Shown: piece by piece, positions 5,697 to 14,100 of the stretch | How the letters are laid out: each line of letters opens with the position of its first letter | How positions within the stretch are numbered: position 1 is the stretch's first letter | Source of the DNA: a virus | Length of the DNA: 43,550 nucleotides | Virus record (IMG/VR): IMGVR_UViG_3300025280_000055 | Location: 1-43,550 of that record | Reading direction: 5' to 3' (one strand) | Translations under genes and position numbers: made by a program | The notes under the pieces: generated by a model | Databases searched by the model: none | Told to the model about the DNA's origin: nothing | What the model saw: only the letters and a program-made list of their open reading frames with translations

Positions 5697-7034
5697 ATGG
5701 GAAAGGAAAACGACCACAATCTTGTGGCAGAGAAAGCTATTTTAGGTGGCGTTCTTAGAAATGAAGAAAATTTTGACAAGGTTTCTCCTTATCTTAAAGA
5801 CGAAAAAGTGCTTAAAGATTTTGAGACTAGGCTCCTTTGGAATAAAATAAAAGAATTAAAGGAAAGTAAAACGCCTATAGACCTTATAAGCGTATGTAAT
5901 GCCTTAACTAAAGATGACAGACTTTTAGGATTGAATGAAGATTTTGTAGTTGGTTGCTCTGAGATTGAAAGCTTAGAGACAAGAACAGAATCTTATGCTT
6001 CACAATTATACGAGAAATATCTTTTAAGAAAAATTATAAATAAATCAAAAGAAATACAGGAAAAAGCAGAAGGTAATTATCCGAATGTTTATGAGACAAT
6101 TAATGAAGCTCATACTCTTATTGGAAATCTAATAAACATAAAGCCCTCCAGAGAGTTTAGCGTTAATGAACAGTTAACGGAAGCTATCAACGATATAAGT
6201 TCCAAAGAAAAGAAATTAATTGATACAGGATATGAAAGTATTAACAGATTCGCAGGTGGATTAACACGAGGCGAAATAACTATAATAGGTGGAAGACCAG
6301 GACACGGGAAGACGACCTGCATGCTTAACCTCCTTGCAAAAGCAGTGTCGAACGGATATAAGGTTATCTTATTTAATAGAGAACTCCCTAATTCTGAGGT
6401 CTTTAAAAAGTTAATCTGCCTTGAATCTGAAAAATTATCCTACTCAATGGTAAGGAAAGGTATTTACAATCAAAACGATTTAGACGAACTTGAAAGAGTT
6501 AGAAAACTAATGCTCACAAAATACGCTAGTGAAAGGTTTCTTATGTTTGATGATATAAGAGATTTTGCTTCTTCTGTGCCTGAGATTAAAAAGTTTAAAC
6601 CTGATATAATATTTGATGACTATATACAACTTATTTGTACAGATTCTAAAGATGATAGAAGATTTCAGATTGAGAAATTAGTAAACAATTACAAATGGTT
6701 ATCAAAAGATATGCAATGCGCAACTGTTATCGTGTCTCAATTAAATAGGAATGTTGAATATAGAGGAAGTAAGATGCCTTTGTTATCCGATTTAGCTGAA
6801 AGTGGCTCAATAGAACAAGTGGCAGAGAATGTATTCTTTGTTTTTTATGAATATAAGGCAGACCCTAAATCTAAACTTGGAAGTAACGTTATAACCTTGT
6901 GTGCAAGGAAAGTGAGATATGGTGATACAGGTAGTGTAAATCTAGGATATGATGGAGATAAGTGTACAATTTATAATGATTTAAACGAATTAGAAAATAG
7001 GAGGCAAATAACAAATGAAGACATCCCATTTTAA
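5697..7034 (+). CDS. dnaB: DnaB-family replicative DNA helicase
   Basis: 445 residues, close to the usual DnaB length. The N-terminal helical domain (LVAEKAILGGVL) is followed by the RecA-like core: Walker A GRPGHGKT (199-206), catalytic E229 in FNREL, Walker B DIIFDDYIQ (303-311), sensor SQLNR (347-351) and basic finger RKVRYG (404-409). It unwinds the replication fork as a hexamer. No primase or loader gene is visible, so host DnaG/DnaC-type proteins are likely used. It ends NEDIPF, the same tail as the SSB-like protein at 3319-3912, unusual for DnaB. A gene-symbol label is by family only. Confidence 0.93.
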   Translation: MGKENDHNLVAEKAILGGVLRNEENFDKVSPYLKDEKVLKDFETRLLWNKIKELKESKTPIDLISVCNALTKDDRLLGLNEDFVVGCSEIESLETRTESYASQLYEKYLLRKIINKSKEIQEKAEGNYPNVYETINEAHTLIGNLINIKPSREFSVNEQLTEAINDISSKEKKLIDTGYESINRFAGGLTRGEITIIGGRPGHGKTTCMLNLLAKAVSNGYKVILFNRELPNSEVFKKLICLESEKLSYSMVRKGIYNQNDLDELERVRKLMLTKYASERFLMFDDIRDFASSVPEIKKFKPDIIFDDYIQLICTDSKDDRRFQIEKLVNNYKWLSKDMQCATVIVSQLNRNVEYRGSKMPLLSDLAESGSIEQVAENVFFVFYEYKADPKSKLGSNVITLCARKVRYGDTGSVNLGYDGDKCTIYNDLNELENRRQITNEDIPF

Positions 7035-7515
7035 TTATATAGGAATAGACCCTGGAAAGTCAGGTGGAATAACTAGGCTATATAAAGGTTACATTGAATC
7101 TTTTAAATGTCCTGATAGTGCTGAAGGGATGAGTAGCTTATTTAAAAATATGCTACAATTTTGTGATGTAAAGATTCCTTTAAAAAATACTAAGTTAGTC
7201 ATGGAAAGAGTTTGGGCAAGACCAAGCAATTCAACAAGAAGTGCTTTTGCTTATGGGGTTAACTACGGGCAATGGCTTGGTATATTTGCAAGTTATGGAA
7301 TACAAATTAATACAATACTTCCAACAGAATGGATAAGATATTATAACTGTGATAAAAAATTAGAATACAATGAAAGGAAAAGGTGGTTGAAACAAAAGGC
7401 TCAAGTAATTTTAACAAATTATAGAGCTCATTGCTGGAAAGGTGTTGCTACACTAAACCTTGCTGATTCTATCTTGATTGCACATTATGGAAAAAAAGAA
7501 TATTTCAGAAAATAA
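7015..7515 (+). CDS. RuvC-like Holliday-junction resolvase
   Basis: 166 residues, similar to RuvC length. The RNase H-fold acidic residues are seen in order: D12 in YIGIDPGKSGG, E64 in LVMERVWA, and D151 in TLNLADSILIAHY. Such phage enzymes cut branched DNA before packaging. AGGAGG about ten bases upstream supports this ATG; it overlaps the helicase end by 20 bases. The usual paired acidic residues near the C-terminus are not fully conserved (N148 where an acid is often found), so the exact family is uncertain. Confidence 0.8.
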   Translation: MKTSHFNYIGIDPGKSGGITRLYKGYIESFKCPDSAEGMSSLFKNMLQFCDVKIPLKNTKLVMERVWARPSNSTRSAFAYGVNYGQWLGIFASYGIQINTILPTEWIRYYNCDKKLEYNERKRWLKQKAQVILTNYRAHCWKGVATLNLADSILIAHYGKKEYFRK

Positions 7516-7645
7516 GAAGAACCACGATAGGCGTACATCTATTATAAGCAAAGCCTCTGATAACGGAAGGTGTTGGTGGATTAAACAGTATATAATAGGC
7601 AGTATGAATTTCGGAAGAACAAAAAAAAGAGGGGAGAGTTCCTAA
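7487..7645 (+). CDS. Doubtful 52-codon ORF running into the structured RNA
   Basis: An ATG at 7487 inside the resolvase gene opens 52 codons to TAA at 7643-7645. The product is basic (MEKKNISENKKNHDRR at the start, FGRTKKRGESS at the end) with CWW in the middle. There is no Shine-Dalgarno sequence and the 3' end overlaps the stem of the RNA at 7631, so translation and the RNA fold would compete. It may be spurious. Confidence 0.25.
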   Translation: MEKKNISENKKNHDRRTSIISKASDNGRCWWIKQYIIGSMNFGRTKKRGESS

Positions 7646-7710
7646 CTCGTGAGATTAGGAAAGTAGCATTCCTTTCGCTGCTTGGTTTGCTCTCCCCATT
7701 AACTAGGGGA
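7631..7710 (+). ncRNA. Three-way-junction structured RNA with an alternative 3' hairpin
   Basis: An eight-base-pair closing stem GGGGAGAG (7631-7638) / CTCTCCCC (7690-7697) encloses two hairpins: TTCCTAA/TTAGGAA (7639-7645/7655-7661, nine-base loop) and AGTAGC/GCTGCT (7662-7667/7677-7682, one G-T wobble, nine-base loop). GAGA in the first loop could pair with TTTC in the second. TCCCC (7693-7697) can instead pair with GGGGA (7706-7710), which would break the closing stem, a layout seen in riboswitches. A perfect TATAAT (7591-7596) lies upstream but has no good -35. No known RNA class was recognised. It lies before the small nuclease gene. Confidence 0.55.
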
Positions 7711-7786
7711 AATAATAATAACACTCAGGTACATTGCTGATGTATTTGGAAGACTTGAAAGAGAAGTCAATGGGAGGTGGTGCGTC

Positions 7787-8164
7787 ATGACAGACGAATA
7801 TATAAAAGGTTGGGATTTGGATTTAAAGTTCGGAAAGATGGGAGAAGACTTTACAAGAGATGTTTTTGAAGGCAACTCAAAAGTTGAAGTTAAAACTGAG
7901 CGAGACATCTGGAAAACAACTGGAAACATAGCAATTGAAATTAGGTATAAAAACCAACATTCAGGCTTAACTACGACAGAATCAGGTGTTTGGGTTCATT
8001 TATTGGCCTACAATGGTGTCATAGAGGGAGGATTCATCTTTAAAGTAGCTGACCTTAAGGAAAAAATAAGAAGGCTTAAAAAAGAGGGAAACCTAAAAAT
8101 TGTTATGGGTGGTGATGACAATTTAAGCCAACTTGTTCTTCTTCCAATAAAAGATTTATTCTAA
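7787..8164 (+). CDS. Small PD-(D/E)XK-like nuclease, 125 aa
   Basis: Residues 33-36 are VEVK preceded by KFGKMGEDF, the E-x-K arrangement of PD-(D/E)XK nucleases with an upstream acidic residue. The following WKTTGNIAIE, SGLTTTESGVW stretch resembles small phage endonuclease/resolvase-like proteins. It could process branched or degraded host DNA; the substrate cannot be told. A GGGAGGTGG lies about six bases before the ATG. It is the last plus-strand gene; its 3' end overlaps the last late gene tail-to-tail by nine bases. Confidence 0.65.
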   Translation: MTDEYIKGWDLDLKFGKMGEDFTRDVFEGNSKVEVKTERDIWKTTGNIAIEIRYKNQHSGLTTTESGVWVHLLAYNGVIEGGFIFKVADLKEKIRRLKKEGNLKIVMGGDDNLSQLVLLPIKDLF

Positions 8165-11100
8165 TTCCTTAGGTAAATCTCCTAAATATTTCTCTCTAAG
8201 TTTAAGAAGTTCATTGTTTACCCAATCCAAATCTACCTCAGCTTTTTTGAAATCAATTGTCCATAAAGGGTCTGAATCACTTTCCATAACTTTAACTAAT
8301 TTTTTAATTTTTCTTGATTTCTCATAATTAGGTTCATCTTTATAAAGTTGTTCAAAATCATGTTGGGTAACATACAGGTCATGAATTTCCTCAAAAGTCA
8401 TTTGTTTATTACTTACAGGGTCTGTCCAGTAAACTCCATCCTTTTCTTTATAAACCATATTAAATGGGGAACTCTCAGTAGCTAAATACGTATAATAAGC
8501 TCCTATTTTCTCTTCAAAATCATCCACAAATTTAACAATTTCTTCTTGGGTTATAAAATCTAATACATTTTTATCTTCAGTGTCTTTTACTTTAAGATAA
8601 AGATTCCAAAACGTGTTAGACGCTTTCTGTTCTTTTCGTACAAGGTCATTATAAAACTTTTCTCCATCTTTACCATTTCTAAAAATAAGCCTTCCATTTT
8701 TATCTTCTCCTACTGTGAAAGGTGTTAAAATTCTAGGACTGTATGTTCCGTCTTTTCTCTTAAACCATTTTATTGTGCCATTTTTATCTTTGATTAAATT
8801 GAGTCCGCTAATCTCAATCAGGTTTTGAGGGTCTAAAAGTCTAACTGTTTCCTTATAAGCTTTATCTATAGATTTAGAAGAAGGGAGCCCTCCATTTTTT
8901 GTGTAATTTTGTGTATAACTCATAGTCCAATATGTATATATAAGTTTATCTAACTCTTTAGGGTCTAATAACCAAAATCCATCTTGAACGTTCTTTCTAA
9001 ATTGACTTAAGTTTATAACATTAGAATCTTCTGTAAAAAAGTCTTCTAATCCTATCGAGCCATCTGGTTTTGTAACATAATTCCTATTCTTAACCAAGTC
9101 ATAAATATCTGCATCTGCAAGTTCTTGATATGCTTTTTTAATTTTTTCTTTTTGAACAAGCAATGGGTTAGTTTTAAGACCTTCGTAAAGAAGTTTTTTA
9201 ACATGCCCATAAGTTTTAAATATTTTAGAAAGAGATTCGTCAGCCTGTTGATAAATATCTTTTCCAGCTTCCCTTGGATTATTCCAAGAACGTATTAAGC
9301 CAGCTACACCTACCCATGTATCATGAAGTCCACTGAGCTGAGGTATTCCTAAAACTTGTTGCCAATCGCTTCCTGAGAAAGAAGCTTGAGTTATAGGCCC
9401 AAGCATACCAATAAATCCTTCTCCTTGAACAATATTGTTTAGAATCATTTTAGTATTATCATCTTGATGGTCAGGAATTTTTCCATACATTCCATAGGAC
9501 ATGGCTGCAAGTATTGAGGCTCCAAATAAACCTCCAGCCATCTGAGCAAAAAGAGGGAATATTGTTCCATTTTTTCTTCCTAGATTAACCATTTTAGCAG
9601 CATTATATGTGCCTTGCATAGCCATCTTCTTAAATAGTAATAAATCGCTAATATAAGCCGTATCCATAAATCTTGGAGTGAACCCTCTAAGCGTTGTTCC
9701 TTGAGTCCTCAAAGAACCCATATATCTAGCTTTTAATACCGTTTCCATATACTCTCTTATTTCAGTGCCTCTTTTGCCTTTATCTTTAATACTAGAGAAA
9801 GTCGATAAATTATCCAATCCTGTTCTTTCTAAAATAATACCATGTTTGGTTAAAAGTTGTATTTGTCTATCATTTAAATTCCACCAAGTTTTAAGCCAAC
9901 GTTTTGATTCTTTTGAATTTTTTTGCATATTAAAAGATTTTCCATTGTAATTTGCAAGATTTATATGTTGCTTTAAAGCTATTATAGAAGCATAATCTGT
10001 AGACCATCTGTTAAACTTTTCTCCAAAAACTGTTCCTCCAAGGCCAAAGCCAAAATCAAGAGGCATTTTTAACCATTTTGATATTTTGCTAGTTCCTGCT
10101 CCTGAGCCTATGTCGTAAATTCTAGTTCCAGCTCCTTCTAAACCCATATCTTTTACATTTTGTCTATAATCTGCTGAGAATGCTTTAAGCCAACCAAGAA
10201 ATGTTGCATTACCATAAGCTGAATAGTTCATCATTTGACCTACAAGAACATTTTTAGCTCCATGGACTAAAGGTATCCCTAAATATGCTTTAGCCACTAT
10301 TCCTGTCACAGGTGTTAATGCTGTCCTTCTTATATCATCAAGAGGGACATCCTTATTGCTCAAGCTTAAAGCCGATTCAATAACCTCAACAGAAGCTTTA
10401 GCTATATTCATAAGCTGAGGGTCTTTTTTAACAAGAGAACTTTTTAGTATTGTTCTAAAAACAAACTCAGATGACTTTCTACCTGACACTCCTTCTATAG
10501 ATACAAAATCTGGAAAATACTCCATCGCTGATAGTAATCTTCCCATTGAATATGTGTAACCACCAATAATGTAATCAAAAGAATTTGGCCCTATTTCATA
10601 AGTAGAATGTTCTGATGTTGCTCTATAGCCTTTGGGAAGAATTTTATTCAAAATCCATTTTGCTTTAGAAGCTCCAGGACCTCTAAAATTAGGAGAACTC
10701 ACATAAGATAAATCAAGCTCTTTCATGCTTCTTCTTTGTAAAGGGTCGGCAGTAATTTCACTAGGAGAGAACTGCATTCTAGAAGCAAGGCTTATTTCTA
10801 TATTTTCTCTAGCAAGCTCAGCTGCTGATTGAAATGTGCCCTCTTTTTTTATGGAAAATTGCATTTTCTCTTGTGTTGTCATGTTTCTTATTTCAGCATC
10901 AGTTAAACCTGATTTTTCTCTTATAATTTTATTAACCTCTTTAGGAAGCTCTTTTTCAACAAATGCTTCATAGAAATTGTTGCCTTTTTTGAAATGATTT
11001 TTAAACTCACCACTTACCCTTAAATGACCATAGTTTTTAATCCATCTTTCTCCATTAACTCCATATTGCTTGATAAATTTCCCATACTGTTTAACAGTGA

Positions 11101-14100
11101 ATGTTCTTTTTGCAACCTCTCCTAGATTAATCTTCCATCCATCATACCAGTTTTGCAAGACATCTAAAGCAAGGCCTTCAACAGTATCTTTTCTATGTTC
11201 CCATGTTTTTGTATCATAAGCTTTTTCTATCACCTCTATCTGCCTTTTACCATAAGCTCCATATTTCTTCTCAACAAACCTCATATCAGAAAACTTTTCG
11301 CCTTGTCTTCCCGGTTTAACACTTATCCCAGGCTGCTTACTATTTTGGGTATAAATTTTTTGAGCTAAACTCACATCTTTGATTGATGCTAAAATGCTAA
11401 GCATATCCTTACTCTTAAGCCTTGCAAGCCAATAAGAAACAGGATTTTTTATAGGCCTCCATACTTCAGTTTTAAACACAGGGTCATAAACACGCTCACT
11501 TGCTAACGCTGTTATTAACTGCCTTCTTATTATACCATATTCCCCCTGATACCTTCCAAGAGATGAAGTGTAAAGTTCTAATTTATTCGCTAAACCTGGT
11601 AATCCTATAGCTCTTAAAAAATCATTTCTAGGCATAAGGAACCCTGCACTCTTTGCCCCTTTTCGTGTTATTTCTGAAATTAAATCACTTATCTTTTTAT
11701 GGCCAGGCGAGCTTGATATTCTTTTAATTTCAAGCATTTCTTTTTTAGCTTGCTCTACAACAGAAGATTCACCTCTCATAATCTCAGGGCTATTAAGATA
11801 TTCAGTTAATAATTTTATTTGAGTATTATTTGCAAGTTCAACCCTTCTATTTCTTACGCCAAACATATCTAAAATTTTATTCCAACTTCCATCTTGGATG
11901 CCTCTCGCTTTTCTTGTAAGTTTAATATCAGAAACTTTCCTCCAAAATGCAGGCTTTTTATGTAACTGAGCTTTATTTGAAGCTTTAAAATCTTCAAAAG
12001 CTATTTCAAACTTTATTATATCTGATATATCTGTCTTAGTGTTATTTTTAAGAGAGAATCCAGAGCCTTGAGAAATATCAATACCTGCAATTTCAGCTAT
12101 AATATGTTTCATTTCATCGATTTCAACTTGAGTCTGTTTCCCTAAGTAGTTTTTAACGTAACTGAAGAACTTTGCTCTTACATTATTTATAACTTCAAGC
12201 CTTACCTTTTCAACCAAAGCAGGGTCTTTAGATATTTTATACGCCTCGTTAGCAAAATCATCCAAGAGCTGCTCATTTTCTTTTTTCTTAAATTCTGGAT
12301 TTTCAGCCATTATCATAGATTTTAAATCTTGTATGTGTTCTTTGGCTGTTTTAATACCCAACGAAGTTACCTTTAAAGCTGAATCTACCGCTATCCACAT
12401 TTGAGCTGGAAGTTTAATTAATTCAGCCATACCTATATCAGCACGAAGAGCATTATCGAGAGATAGAGATTTTACAAACTTTCTAGCAGCATCTATTCCA
12501 GGTAATATAGAAGGATATTCTCTAACGATATCAAAGAAACTTACACCCTTTTCTTTTGACCTTGAAGCTAACTCTTGGGACCATTTTTTCTGTATTTTTT
12601 CATAACTCTTTTTACCTAAGACTTCAATAATTCTTCTTTGAATCTCTATATCTTGAGTGAGAGCTTTTAGAAAGTCATTGCTTATATCTCTAACATCCCT
12701 TTTAACTAGTGAATTAACTAAATTTTTCCTAATCCTCTCAATCGCCTTTCCTACAGAAGGATTTTTCCCCCAATCTTTTACCATTTCAGAGGTCATCCTA
12801 AAACCACTTATAAGTGAAGATGTTGGGGCTTTTAATAGTGCAATAATAGATTGCGTTGAAATATTTCTCTCTTTAGGGTTTACGTATTCAAAAAGCTTAT
12901 TTAATCTTTCCCCAATATCAAAAGAAAGGATTGCGTCAATAAGATTTTCTGGAGATTTGATTTCACTTTTATCTAAATCCCTCTTTACTCTTTGAGCGTC
13001 AACTTCTATTTGAACATATTTTTTAAAAGCTTTTATTGCTTTTATAGTCTGAAATGCAGAACTGTTGTTACTTATTAACCAAGCCTCTAATTTAGCAACC
13101 TCTTTAGGGTCAACCCCACTTAAAAGAGCCTCTTGGTATTTTCTGTATACTGCCTCAATATTACCAAGATTTCTATTTGCCTTATCAAATTCCTTTTTAA
13201 TCCAGTTTGTTATTTTTGTTCTGAATTTACTCTTTTTTGACGCAGTGTCTCCCATCTCTTGCTTAATTTCAACAACATCTCCCTCAACGTATCCTTTTTT
13301 ACTAATCTCTCTTCCTCTTATCCTATTAGTAATAAAATCAAGCTCCTGAGGTTTAAGTTCTCTGTAAAATTCTGTAACAAATTTTTCAGGAGTAATTTTA
13401 CCTTGCATTAAATCACGAATAAGCCTCTGTGATACTTCAATAGTCTTCTTTTTTCCTCCTGCTAAACCTTCATACCAAACCTTTAAAACATCCCTTTGCC
13501 CTATAGCATACTTTTCTCCAATCATTCTTTTGAAAACTTGTTCTAAATTTGCACCGTCCGAAGGAGCCCCAATCAAATCAAAAAGACTTCTTATTTCTTT
13601 CATATGGTCTGTAAATCTTTGTACCACTTTTTTTCTTAACCAGCCAAGGGATGCCGATTCTGTCATACCTTTTAATATTGTCCCTCTAAAACCAACTTTA
13701 CCTATAGTGCCAAACAAATCTAAAATAGTTTCTCCAGCTTTATTAAGTTGAAATTTACTTACAGCCTCATCAAGCTTTACAGTCATTTTTCTACCTGTTG
13801 CTTTATTTGTTACTGTGATTTTTCCATCAAAAATCTTTTGATTTTCGCTTATCCCTCTTGACTTATAAAAATCAATAAGGTCATTATATAACTCTTTACT
13901 AATCTCTACCTTCCACATCCCAGTTCTTGCTTCACCTTTTGGCTTCTTTACTCCAGGAGTTATATCAATATAATATTTCCCATCTATTTCTAAAATAGCT
14001 TTTCTCGTTAAGTTATTCATCTCTGAAATTCTTACAGCAAAAGATTCACTAGCCATCATAAGTCTAAGCCTTAAATTGGCAGCATTTTTAAGCATATCTC

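Noticed and set aside
12657-12995. 112-codon plus-strand ORF opposite the giant gene
   Set aside because: It is an antisense shadow with no ribosome site; the giant frame is continuous on the other strand.
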